From assembly GCA_002786025.1 (NCBI GenBank), contig NHNW01000058.1:124001-188000 (forward strand): a stretch of DNA of 64,000 nucleotides, read 5' to 3'. The stretch's first letter is position 1, and each line of letters opens with the position of its first letter. The notes under the pieces were generated by a model. That model was not told the DNA's origin. It saw nothing but the letters and a program-made list of their open reading frames with translations, and made no database searches. Source of the DNA: Zasmidium citrigriseum (Eukaryota; Ascomycota; Dothideomycetes; Mycosphaerellales; Mycosphaerellaceae). Below are positions 14,090-25,450 of the stretch, piece by piece. The position numbers and the translations under genes are program-made.

Positions 14090-14233
14090 TATTACGAAGT
14101 GCTAGCTAAGGTACGTACCTATCCCTATCGATAAGGGCTAGTATATCTTTCTATTATACCTAGCTACCTCTTTCGTAGACGTCTAATAACACGTCTTTAC
14201 TACTAACACACTTACTTCTATCGCCCTATAACA
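14090..14233 (+). repeat. 3' LTR of element 1 (144 bp)
   Basis: Partner of 384-527. It keeps one TG and four CA dinucleotides that are TA in the 5' copy. Followed by the target duplication CTCCT (14,234-14,238). Confidence 0.93.
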
Positions 14234-17200
14234 CTCCTATACTTATAGTCTCGTATAGATAACTTACTATAGGATATAATTAAAGCTAACCGCGATAACT
14301 AGGAAACTATCTACGACTTCTAGGCCGACTTTAACGGCTTATTTAGAGACTAAGATAAAGTATTATACGCTAAAGTAGAACTTATAGGATTAAAGTAATA
14401 CGATACTACCTAGTCCGAGTTTAGTACTAAGTATAAGATACTATCTATAAAGGCTAAGCGTTAGATAACGTCTTAAGACTATTAGATACGTCTTAATAAG
14501 CGTTACCGTAAAGAGATAATAAGAGACCGCCTCCTACCTTTTAATAAGTTCTACCGTATCGCGAAATCTATCGAAGAAGCCTAGAAAGCTAGTAAGGAAA
14601 TTAGCGCTACTATAGCCCTATCTAGTAAAGGTATAGGCGTAGGTATAGGTCGTAATAGTTAGTAAGGTAATACGCCTAATACTAGCTCTAGAGGTTCTAG
14701 TAGGGGTAGTAGTAATCGAGACCGCGCCCTAGTAGTCTATATTATCCCCGAGAAGTATAAGTTTAGTAAGCTTACCGACAAAGAGCGTAACCGCCTTATA
14801 AATAAAGGCCGTTATTTTAGCTACTAAGAGAAGAGATATAAGTCTAGAGACCCTATCTATATTAAGAGTAGGAGTAAGGGACCTTATAAGTTTAGTAAGG
14901 TTAATAGAGATATACTAATCTCGAGCCTAAATATAATAGGTACTAAGTAGGGTTAGATTAAAGGCCCGACTAAGCGACTAATAATTACTACTTACGTAGA
15001 CGACGATTCGGAAAACTAAAAGCCTTAGCGTAAAGCTACGCGACTAAGGTAATACCTAATATAACTAAGAAGAATAACTTAGACGAACTCCTACTAGGGG
15101 TAATAAACGATAACGGAGATACTACTACTAAGCTAAAGTATAGCTAGTACCTAGTATATATAGTACGTATCTCGTAATCGAAAGCTCGCTATCTTATAGA
15201 CTCTAGAGTATTATTACTATTTATTTATTCTAGCTATATCCGCGTAAACTATATTCCTATAATCCCTCTAAATAAGTATAAGAGATTACGCCTTATAGAT
15301 AGTAGACGTACCGCTCTTACCTATATAGCCCTAGTACCTCTCGCTATTAGTAGCTATATAGAGTAATACCTCTACTATATTACCGACCTTGACTAGTATA
15401 ATATTATTCTTAGTATATTGTAGCTCGAAGAGTATAACCCTAAGATCGACTTTAAGTACTAAGTTATAGAGTTTAGCTACCTAGCCTACTATATTACTTA
15501 TTATTATAGTAGTATACTATACTACTTAGTAGTTAACGGAAGGAGACCCTAAGTACTAACGACCCTATAGGTAGATAGCGATATCTATACTATATCCGTA
15601 GAAGCTTTTATTAAGATAGTATAAGATAAGGAAGCTACCGTTTTTACCCTATAGCCTAAAGATCTAGAGCCGTAACTCGACCTAGGAAGAGAACCCGAAC
15701 TCGTAGCTATATCTATAGACGACTATAAGAAGTTTATAGCTAAATCTAAAGCTACCGACCCCCGAAAGAAACTACTAAAGGAATACTAGTAGTATACCTA
15801 TATTTTTAAGTATAAGACTAAGTTTAAGCTACCTAAGTATAGACCGTCCAATTATACTATCGAACTAAAACTAGGAGCGAAACTACTATATTAGAAACCC
15901 TATACTATAAACGTAGAGCAATTAGCTATAGTAAAGAAGTATATCGACGAAGAACTACCTAAGGGTACTATTAAGAAGTTAAATTCCTTATATATATCCC
16001 CTATTCTTATTATTAGTAAACTAGGCGGAGGTTTATAGGTATATATAGACTACTAGGTACTTAATACCTTAATAGTAAAGGATAGATACCCTATCCCCTT
16101 ACTAAGAGAGACTCTAGATAGGTTATATAAAGCGAAGTAGTTTACGAAGCTTAATATTATTATACCCTTTAATAATATACGTATTAAGGAAGGATACGAA
16201 TAGATAATAGTATTTATTACGAGGTATAGGTTATACTAGTATAAGGTGCTACCCTTTAGATTATATAATAGTCTAAGTAGCTAGTAGAGGAAAATAAACG
16301 ATATCCTAAGAGAGTTCTTAGACTAGTTCGTTACTATATATCTTAATAATATCCTTATCTATACGGACGGGAGTTTAGATAACTACTAAGTATACGTTAT
16401 TAAGGTTCTAAAGAAACTTAAAGAGGCCGGCCTACCTATCGATATTAATAAGTACGAATTCTACGTTTAGAAGGTTAAGTACCTTAGACTAATCGTTACT
16501 ACTAAAGGAATTAAGATAGACCCTACGAAGGTAGAGGCTATCTAGTAATAGTAAGAGCCTAAGAACGTAAAGGATATCCTCGCCTTCCTTAGCTTCGCTA
16601 GTTTCTATAGGCGTTTTATTTACGCCTTCTCCCGTATTATATCTTTAATAGTATAGCTTACCCGTAAAGACGTTAAATAGAACTAGAACTAGGACTATAC
16701 TACCGTATTCCTCGAACTAAAGCGTTAGTTTATAATAGTACTCGTACTAGCCTATTTCTAGCTAGGACTAGAAACGTAGGTTAAGACTAATTCGTTAGAC
16801 TAGGTTATAGTAGGTATCCTATCTTAGATATATATAAATAGTATACTACGACCCGTAGCGTACTTCTCTAAGAAGATAACGCCCGCTAAGTATAACTATA
16901 ATATCTATAATAAGGAACTACTAGCTATTATTAAGTGTTTTAAAGAATAGTAGTATAAGCTTATTAGAGAAGGTACTAATAACTTACTACTATAAGTACT
17001 CTCTAATTATCGTAACCTTAAATAGTTTATAACTACGAAATAGCTAAACCGACGTTAAGTACGCTAGGCTAAGTTCCTCGCTTAGTTTAATTTTAAAATT
17101 ACTTATAGACCTAGAAGGTAAGGAACTAAGCTAGATAGTTTAACCTATAGATTATAGGACCTACTAGTAGGAGTTAATAACCCTCGTATCTAGTATTAAC

Positions 17201-19274
17201 GATAAACGGTTTTAAAACCCGAATAGTTAGATATTTAGTATTTTACTATATACCTAGCCGTAAGCGAAGAGATTAATAATAACCTATACTACTACCCGGC
17301 GGTAGTAGAAGAGCTATCTAAGGATAATAGTAACTTAGAGGAGAGGAGTAATATATAGCTATTATAGATACTAACCGAGCTACTTAACGAAGCGTACTAT
17401 TTAAGGGATATTATATAGATAATATAGTAACTCTAGAGTAACCTTAAGTACGGACGACCTTTACGCTTCTTAAAGGACTATAAGATTAGTCTAGCTAACT
17501 ATATTATTAAGAATAAGCGACTACTAATTAATAGCTATATCTACGTTCTAGTATATAAGAACTTATATATAAGGATAATATAGTATTATTATACTATACT
17601 AGAAGTAGGCTACTAAGGACCTATACGAACGTACGAGCTATTATAGAGATACTAGATTTTCTAGCCTAAGATAAGCGCCTACGTTACCTAGTATACGAGA
17701 AACTACTATAATTATAGGAGAGCGACTATATCGAGATTAAAGTATTAAGGTACTTTAGTACTAATATATACGCTACTAGATATATAGAAGTATATTACTA
17801 TAGACTATATCGTTAACCTACTACTATTAAAGTTATTAAAAGACGGAGTTACGTATAAGTATATCCTTACTATTATAGATTACTTATTAAAGTAGGTATA
17901 TCTCTTACTAGTTAAAGATTTAATAGCCGAGTACGCAGCGAGATTATACTACTATTTAGTCTTTAACTACTATAGGTTAAGTAACGTAGTAATTTTAGAC
18001 TAAGGTACCTAGTAGGTAAGTATATTCTTTATATACCTTTATAAGATTCTACGTATTAAGTAGAACCTATCGACTACTTTCTACCTAGAAACGGATAGGT
18101 AATTAGAGAGAACGAATTAGACGCTCGAGTAATACCTTCGCGCTTTCGTTAACTACTAGTAGGACGACTAGGTTAACTAGTTACCTTCCGCCGAGTTTAC
18201 TCTTAATAATTACGAATCTATAAGTACTAGAATAATACCGTTCTTCGCTAATATAGGTAGGTACCTACGTATATCTCTTAAGGGCGACTTCTCGAGACTA
18301 TAGGTAGCGACTAATTAAGTAAGATATCTAGAAGAAGCTAAACGCTTTACCTCTACGATAGACGACCTTAATTAATATATATAAGAGGTACTAAGAGATC
18401 TTTAAGTAAACTACGCCTTCGCTTAAGTACGTACTACTAACTACGTAAATATATACTATATACCTATACTAGATTTCTAACCTAGCGATAAAGTCTAGCT
18501 AGATTTAAGATATCTATAAACCGTAAGACTAAGTAAGAAACTCGATTATAAGTTCCTTAGACTATACGAAGTTATCTAGCGCGTTAGCGCCTAATCCTAC
18601 CGCCTATATATACCTAACCTACGAGCCTACGCTATTATCTACTCTAGCCTCCTCTAAAGCGATCCTTCTAACCCTTTACCTAGCTAGAACCGAGAGCCCC
18701 TACTACTAGTCGAAATTAAAAGAGACGAGTATACTAATACTAAATAGAAAGTTAAAGAGGTAGTAGACTTAAGAATTAGATACTATAAGGTATAGTATAT
18801 AGTACGATAGAAGGGAGGAGAGATAACTAAGTATAGATAGGATAATCTACTACTAGGAAGTAAAGAAGTAGTAGCGCTATTCTACGCGCGATATCTAGAT
18901 AAGCCTAGGCCCTCTACTACTAATAGCCTAGTACTACCGATATAATATAGTTTAGTAGTAATCTAACGGGCCTTACTAACTATATCCGTTACTACTACGA
19001 TACTTAACGATATACGAACTATATTAATATAGTAAGTAGCTAGGATAGTAGAGGAGCTTCTAAGTAGAGAGCGAGGCTATACTAGATATATATACTAGCT
19101 AGTTCGAGTATAGGGGTTAGATACTACCTTACTAGTAAGTAACGGATATACGACTATAGCGACTCCGTAGCCGTAACGTAATAATAAGAAAGTAAGCGGC
19201 GATATTAGTAATAAGTTACTATCGCCTAGAATCTAATAGCGTCGCTAGAGCTCTACCTTAAAGGAGGGGAGTAC
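14234..19274 (+). mobile_element. Element 0, right fragment: RIP-inactivated gypsy gag-pol
   Basis: Continuation of the element broken by element 1. On + it shows gag ending in a degraded knuckle (about 14,805-14,846), an RT domain with VKDRYPIPLLRETLDRLYKA (about 16,077-16,136) and a YLNNILIYT box where Asp-Asp became Asn-Asn (about 16,338-16,364). An integrase core (about 17,800-18,250) and a chromodomain-like stretch (about 18,755-18,905) follow. The polypurine tract AAAGGAGGGGAGTAC ends at 19,274. Its RT is recognisably related to that of element 1 but is not a recent copy. Confidence 0.85.
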
Positions 19275-19640
19275 TATTAGGATTCGACCTATATAACTAG
19301 AGGTTACGTAACTATAGAATAGGCCGCGCCGCTAGCGCGCCTACCTTTATATAACTAGCCGCGCTTCTCGCGCTCTCTTTAGATACTCGAACGACGTCTT
19401 ATCTATTCTATAATACTATCTAGTACCTTTCCCTAGAGTACCTCTAATACTCGTACGTAAGTTATAAAGAGACTCTAATCTAGATCTATAGTCTTATATA
19501 TAGTATTAAGAAGGAATAACTATAAGGTTATTAGTAAATAAAACGCGTTAAAACGCGTTAGGAAGGCTAAGAAACGCGAAACTCGCGCGGTACTATAATA
19601 CTTACTTTTCTAATATTACTCGTCTATAATACCTCTATCT
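19275..19640 (+). repeat. 3' LTR of element 0 (right end uncertain)
   Basis: Starts TATTAGGATTCGACC (ancestral TG start) immediately after the polypurine tract. The partner LTR is outside the window, so the right boundary is only bracketed by the degraded reading frame that ends near 19,640. Confidence 0.5.
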
Positions 19641-20580
19641 ACTACCTTCTTATTACTATAATACCTTCGATAATACGCCCCTTATTCTTACTACTCTAGA
19701 TAACTACCTTAAGACGCTAATATAGTAATTCGCCGCCTATAAGATCGTTAATAAGCTACTTAACTCGGTTATTAAACTCCTTTAGCTAGACGCCCTTATT
19801 TCCTTTAGTAGCCTTCGCTATACGCTATCGACGAGCCGCCTTATCTATATCCTTTAATATCTTACGAACCTAGCTCTCTATAAGGTACCCTCTACTAGTA
19901 TTCTTAAAGGCTTAAGCCTATAGATTAATTTCGACTTCCTTAATAATTTTAGCTAGTATAAGAGCCGCTACTTCTCGCTACTATAGAATCTACTCTATTA
20001 TTACTTAGAAGGCGTCGTTAATACCTCGCTTATCCTTTAATACTATTAGGAATCGATAGACTAGTAGATAGATAGGGGTACTTACTATATCCTCTAGAGT
20101 ATAGTTATAGATATTAAGCCTAAAGGCGTTATAGTCTACGCGAGTCGACTTTAACTTAACCTCGTATAGTACGTCCTTATCCTTCTTAAAACGCTTAATT
20201 ACTAATAAACTAGTATTATACTTATAAGTATTATACTCTACTTTCCTTACTACTTCTATCGCCTTACGCTTCCTCTTCGTATTACGATAATAACGATACT
20301 AGTAGTAAGTTATCTACGTTAGCCTATCCTTTATCTATAGATATTAATTAACGACCTCCTATATATTTAATACCTAGTACTATTACTAGTTAAACTCGGC
20401 TAGTAAGAGTACCTTCTTAAGGTTTAGTAGATTAAAGAGGTAGTTTCTAATACGGATAATATTAGGGGGTACCTATTCTACTATAGCGGCGGTAAGAAAG
20501 GCGGTAGTAAGGTAAGGAAAGGAAGAGTACCCTATCGATAGAGGTAGTAGTAGTATAATAGGCTAGGAAATTACTAGCCG
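19640..20580 (-). pseudogene. RIP-killed reading frame of unknown identity (about 310 codons)
   Basis: One - strand frame can be read from about 20,580 to 19,640 with stops that are overwhelmingly TAG, as expected when TGG or CAG codons are hit by RIP. Between the stops the peptide is rich in basic and acidic residues, for example KRFKKDKDVLYEVKLKS (about 20,190-20,140) and LKDIDKAARR (about 19,857-19,828). I do not recognise the family. It could be the coding part of another transposon or a host gene caught in the RIP zone. Confidence 0.45.
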
Positions 20581-21049
20581 TTCGAAACCGTTATAAATTG
20601 CTAACGTTTTTACTAGTAAACGGTAACGGCCACCAACTCAACGGTAATCGAGCACGGATTACTATAAGAAGGTTTACACTACTTGGAAAGGACATCTACG
20701 ATATACTGTTGGGGGCCAGCTTGCAGTGTGGCTGCGGGCGAAACGAATCTGGGCATGACGTTGGTCAGGGGCTCACATGCAGCTTGAACTTCACTCACTG
20801 CTGAGCTGCTGACTGTGTATCGCTCATCATCTGCCCAGCACACAGCGTCGTTGCGTGCTCCTCCTGTTCGCCCCGACTATTTCCCCTTCTCGCCTCTGCC
20901 ATCCCGATCTGCCTCTATTAGCCCAATCTCTGCCGGCTCAGAATCGCCCTGCTACCGTAATCACCAGCGCCAAACAACCGCAGTCCAGCCCAGCGGAATC
21001 GTGAACCGGACGATCTATACCGCCATGCCGCCGCTGGCCCAGCGAGTGA
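20581..21049. other. Border from RIP-degraded DNA to unmutated gene island; upstream region of the vezatin-like gene
   Basis: CA and TG dinucleotides, nearly absent to the left, reappear from about 20,600 and reach normal density by about 20,710. The change takes about 100 bp, which suggests limited leakage of RIP beyond the repeat. The remaining 340 bp lead into the first exon of the next gene. No coding gene is seen here; the short open frames have no support. Confidence 0.7.
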
Positions 21050-23037
21050 ATGGAGACCATACACGCTGATGACAGCCCTCTAGCCGCTTACCTCGAAGGT
21101 GCGTCGAATCAAGAGCCCTGTTCTGGCAACATTTCTGCCTACTACACCGCATCTAGCCCGCTTTACCACCTGTCCTCAGTCACTGATTCCAAGTACCTGC
21201 AGGCGAGGGTTCCTTCGAGCCCGACCCCGAAGACACGCCCGCTACCCCCGATGTCGACATAGACGACGGCACGACCAGCCCTCCGTCCTCCTTCGCCCCG
21301 CCCTCCACCATCCCACCACGCCCAAGACTTAAAACCCCCCAACCTGCTGCCGTCCAGCTACACCCACCGCCCCAAAGCGCCATCACCCGAGCGCATCATG
21401 CCTGGTCCACCGCGTGGAACTCGCGCCTCGGCCGAGCAGACAATGCTCGCTTTATGGAGCACTTCCGCTACATCATCGTCGCATCGCAGCTCCTGAACGA
21501 GTACCTCGATCACGGCACCCTGAACCAGTCCCCCACCCCCTGCCTGGGCCTGGACGGGGCAGGCGACGATTCAAGTAACCCGAGATTCTCAGCCAGTCTG
21601 TATGGTGCTGTAGCGACGGCAGTAGCTGCGTTGGCGTTGGCATATCTGATACAGTGGTCTCGGACACGCCGTGGCACCTTTTGGACCAAGAGCAGAGTTA
21701 CACTAGCGCTTACCGTGCTTGCGGTAGTGGCCTTCGTGGGCTATCAGTATGGGCGACGGCAATGGCTGAAATCTCTGCGCCGTCAGGCCGTTGAGGGTGC
21801 GTCGAGCCTCACCACCAATTGGCAGGCCTTTGAGCTTTCTTCTAGCTCAGCATTGGGTTTCATCCAGGAGGTGGAGCTCGTTTCGAAAGGCTATCGGCTG
21901 AGTACTCCTTTGCCACCGGCCTCCCGCATCGAAGAGGGTGGTACGTCAAGGCGATGCGCGAAACTAAGAAAGTTACTCCACAGCGCATATGCGTCTAACA
22001 TCCCAGCCTGCATTGAGGCCTGCACCACCCTTCGCACTTTGATCGACGATGATGACTTGGAGAGGTTCTTCGAGGTCTACGACATATCCACCCAGGATGC
22101 CAAGGAGGCTGCTGGATCAGAGGCTCTCAGCGCCATGGAAGACGACATGGAATCCCTCCGAGCCCTCAGAGTCCTCAGCTACCGCTCAGGGATCCTCCGT
22201 CGTGTAACACTATGCTCACTCATGGCCTTGGAAGCAGACGGTGGCAAACCAGACATGGACCGCTGGGAAATCGCCACAAACACCATGCGCACTCTAAACA
22301 AAATCATCACCCACTCATCAGAGCGAATCCGCCAAGCTCTCACCGACATGGACCACATCGCCCTTCCCTCCCCAATCAAAACCAACCACAGCCCAGCACG
22401 CGAGAAAATGCGGAGCCAAGTCCGCAAAATCAGCGCTCTATCCTCCGGCATTCGGGGTTTGCAAGCCAAGATGCAGATCCTACGCGAGGAGACCAACCAC
22501 TCGATCGAGCAGTCGGATGACCTGACAGATCTCGGACCTTCGCTGATGGCGCAGTATGAATCCATCGGCTCGGATTTGCGAGAGCTGATGGCGGCGTGGG
22601 AGGTGGGCAAGCAATCCCTGCAGAGCAATATCAAGCAGCAGGAGCACCGTATCTCGCTAGCATCGAGCGGTCTGAGGTCGCCTGTCTCGAGTATTGGAGG
22701 CCTGACTGCTGTTGAGGAAGTCGATGGATCTCCCGCAGATGCTTTGCGTGTCCTCAACGGTGAGCCTTGTTCGAAATCTGATCGTTCCAGCATGGCCTCA
22801 GACAGCGAGCGCGAGATGGTCTTCGAAGCGGTTGCCATGCCCAGGCAACGTGCTACGAGTACCCTCACTCGCGAAGAGCGGATCGTCAAAATGCACGAAG
22901 AACGCGAACGACAAGCGCAAATGCGGGCGAAGCGCGATGCCAATACGAGTATGATGCGCGAGCTGGAGAGTGTGATTAATCTGAGAGGACCGCAGAAGAA
23001 AGTCAATGGGGCGAGTGTGAGGATTACGTCGGTTTAG
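21050..23037 (+). CDS. Vezatin/Inp2-like membrane protein (myosin-binding domain family)
   Basis: Two exons, 21,050-21,098 and 21,203-23,037. The 104-nt intron (GTGCGT...CTGCAG) joins a METIHADDSPLAAYLE start to the long second exon in frame, giving 627 residues. Two hydrophobic segments (about residues 149-168 and 181-199) form a hairpin typical of the vezatin-type myosin-binding family. The next part (SLTTNWQAFE...LIQEVELVSKGYR type) resembles the conserved core of fungal members. The C-terminal third is charged and probably coiled coil. In yeast the related Inp2 is the peroxisomal receptor for a class V myosin, so a role in organelle inheritance is plausible but inferred. It lies 400 bp from RIP-degraded DNA and is probably a housekeeping neighbour, not part of the metabolite cluster. 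Confidence 0.78.
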
Positions 23038-23470
23038 GGATGAGGAATGATTGATCTCACACTCGTGTCTGCGCGGTGATGTTTTGGAGTGGGATTTCTT
23101 CTTTTCGACTTGGGGAAACAGGACGATAGAATACTGTACTTTAGCGATGGCGCTGGGATGGGCACAAGAGAAAGGTCAAATGGGAGGGCGTTCGGGAATG
23201 GGTGGCTTTTTCGATTCTGTTCTCGCTCGCGCCGCTTTGAGCGCTGGGTATATATACCAATTCAATGCTGAAACATTCAAGGAAGTCGCTTCTGGTGTGC
23301 TGTTTCCTACCCTTTGATGTCCACACTCCGGTCACCTCGTACAAGACTTCCAAAGCCAACTCACCCCAAAATACTCACGTAGTGAGCAGCGCCCCCATCC
23401 TTCCACTCTCCGAAGAGAGTAGAGGAGCTATGTTCTCCTTACCCCCCTCACCAGCAAAAGCAAGACCCTT
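23038..23470. other. Convergent intergenic region
   Basis: 433 bp between the stop codons of two converging genes. It should hold both 3' untranslated regions. Short overlapping open frames here have no coding support and I see no repeat or RNA gene. Confidence 0.6.
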
Positions 23471-25450
23471 CTAAAACTTGCTTCCATCGGAGAAGAGAGT
23501 CCAGTCCTCATCCGGCATGCCCGTACCTCCCTCATCGGGCAACGCATAGCTTACGTTGTTCGCGCTCGTAGTATCCTGCACCGAACCGTTCGTAAAGGCA
23601 TGGGCGAAGGTGTTCTGCGTCGGACCGCCCGTAGTTGCCGCAGGAAAGGTATCTGTCATCGGACTGACCTGACTAAGGCCAGAGGGCTTGAATGTCTGGT
23701 ACATTGATGGAAGTGGCGGAGGGGGCATGCTTATACTCATGCCGCTGTCTTGGCGGGACATTCGTGGTGGGGAAGAGGCGGTCATGGTGGGCATGTTGCT
23801 GGAATAGGAGTTGTTGGCCCAGGGGTAAGTCAGCTGAACGCGCTTGTTGGAGCCTATGGCGGGACTTGACGCTGGCATGGGGCGCTTTCTTGGGTCGCCC
23901 ATGGTATCCGGAGGAGATGGGTTTAGTTGATATCTCGGATCCATTGGGTTTGGGGGAGGGGCCATTTGTCCTGGAGTGCCGCCATAGGAGGCACCTGAGG
24001 CGGGAGTGCTACCATACGAAGCATTGGAGGTGGGAGTGCCACCAACACGGGTGTTCTGATGCGCAATCTGGAAGGCCAACACTGCAGGGTCGGGGTTTCC
24101 GTTCGGAAGTCGAATTCCAGTCTGAGCATACGAACTGTTGTTGCCATTGAAGTGCATCGGTACTTGCATACCACCGTCGTGTCTGGGATCATCGGGGTGT
24201 AGAATGTCCGTGTCAGGGGTGTTGGAGCGAGTTGGACTGTCCACTCGAATTTGCGGCACGCTATCCAGAGCACCGAAATTTTGAAGAGATCCACCGGACG
24301 TCTGACTTCTCAGAGAAGGATTCCGTGTTGGTGTCGCGGCCATGCCGGCTTGCTTCTTGTACTCTCCAATCATATCACGGAGCGAGCTGCTGCGGTGAGT
24401 GGGCTTAACGCCAACTCGGTCAGAGACCATATCCGCTTTGGAGGGTGAGTACGAAGATGCATCAGACTTCTCTGGCGAAGGCGTGCGTGATGGGAGGCTC
24501 TCAGAAGCTTCCTCGTTGTAGTTGACCTTCTTTCCTCGAACGCGGGTGCTACGGCGTAGGTTTGGAGAAGGATCTTCAGGGCTGTCGTCGGTGGCGGCCT
24601 TCTTGATACTTCCCTTGCGCTTGCGAGGAGACTCCAACGAATCGTTTGACTGAAGACTGGGCTGGCGCTGCTTCGGCTTACCCTTCCCACGAGTCTTCGT
24701 CGACCCAAATGGATCAGACTGGTCGGCATTGGATATGGTCGAGGGCTGTTGGTGGCTCGGGGTGCTGACCATGGATGGCAGTTGAGCACCCGCCCTCGGA
24801 ACTTGCAGGTTTGATGGAACAACGTGATACGCAGCCTGTATGGATGGTGCCAGGAGAGGGTGGTTGAGTTGAGGAGTGGGACCAGCAGACGCAATCTGCA
24901 AGTTCCTCAAGACATCAGGAAGCGGCTGCTTGTTGCTCAGTGCTGGACCGTAGGCCTGGCGCTGCAGCATATAGAAGTCCCTGGCATATCGAAGGATATG
25001 GTTCGCCTGGGCAAGTCCTGCCGCATACACGCGCTTCTTCTGCAACAGTGCCGCCCACCTCTGGTCCACCTGCTGGCATACTGGCTGATTCATGTACACC
25101 TGCTTCATCTTTGCCATATCGCCTCCGCATCTCTCCTCGATAGTCTTCAGGAAACCCTGTCGTAGGGGGTGGATTTCCTCGTTGATATATTGATCCGTGC
25201 TGGCGATCTGCGCCTCGGCCTTGAGCTTGACACAGTGCACATAGTCGAGGTAGGCGGCATCGGGAGTGTTGGCGCAGTAGAGGCCACCTTTGCCGCAGTC
25301 GATGTCGGTCTCTCGGCGGGCAATGTGGTAGTTGGGACAGGCGACCTTGGAGTAGAAGGGCACTCCTTCCAGCGCAGTCGCGAGGTCGCACTCCTCCTCG
25401 AACAAGGTGATGCAGCCGCAGCGGTGGTGGGCGAACCCCTGGAAGCACAT
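23471..25450 (-). CDS. Conserved fungal protein of unknown function with Cys-rich N-terminus
   Basis: Single exon, 659 residues from the ATG at 25,450. An in-frame ATG at 25,585 would add 45 residues, but the MCFQGFAHHRCGC start looks like the natural N-terminus. The first about 80 residues carry many Cys and His (CFQGFAHHRCGC, EEECD, ACPNYH, DCGKGGLYC), which could bind metal. A charged helical stretch follows (about 90-190). The C-terminal two thirds are low-complexity and rich in Ser, Pro, Asn and Thr, with basic patches such as SPRKRKGSIKK near 270 that could serve as nuclear localisation signals. A nuclear or regulatory role is only a guess; I do not recognise a named family. Confidence 0.7.
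   Translation of the reverse strand: MCFQGFAHHRCGCITLFEEECDLATALEGVPFYSKVACPNYHIARRETDIDCGKGGLYCANTPDAAYLDYVHCVKLKAEAQIASTDQYINEEIHPLRQGFLKTIEERCGGDMAKMKQVYMNQPVCQQVDQRWAALLQKKRVYAAGLAQANHILRYARDFYMLQRQAYGPALSNKQPLPDVLRNLQIASAGPTPQLNHPLLAPSIQAAYHVVPSNLQVPRAGAQLPSMVSTPSHQQPSTISNADQSDPFGSTKTRGKGKPKQRQPSLQSNDSLESPRKRKGSIKKAATDDSPEDPSPNLRRSTRVRGKKVNYNEEASESLPSRTPSPEKSDASSYSPSKADMVSDRVGVKPTHRSSSLRDMIGEYKKQAGMAATPTRNPSLRSQTSGGSLQNFGALDSVPQIRVDSPTRSNTPDTDILHPDDPRHDGGMQVPMHFNGNNSSYAQTGIRLPNGNPDPAVLAFQIAHQNTRVGGTPTSNASYGSTPASGASYGGTPGQMAPPPNPMDPRYQLNPSPPDTMGDPRKRPMPASSPAIGSNKRVQLTYPWANNSYSSNMPTMTASSPPRMSRQDSGMSISMPPPPLPSMYQTFKPSGLSQVSPMTDTFPAATTGGPTQNTFAHAFTNGSVQDTTSANNVSYALPDEGGTGMPDEDWTLFSDGSKF

Larger units (their letters stand above)
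384..14233 (+). mobile_element. Element 1: complete Ty3/gypsy chromovirus, interrupted by element 2
   Basis: Bounded by two 144-bp direct repeats (384-527 and 14,090-14,233) and flanked by a perfect 5-bp target duplication CTCCT. The ends read TATTAC...ATAACA in the better preserved right copy, which is what TG...CA termini become after RIP. A purine tract ending in GGGGGGAGTAC abuts the right LTR, as a polypurine tract should, and fixes + orientation. Removing the nested element 2 and one copy of its target site leaves about 6.9 kb, a normal gypsy size. Coding remnants run gag zinc knuckle, RT, RNase H, integrase, chromodomain, all on +. It is dead through RIP stops. Confidence 0.93.

Noticed and set aside
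22179..23006. 275-codon open frame on -
   Set aside because: Antisense shadow of the vezatin-like gene with Arg/Ser-rich composition typical of shadow frames.
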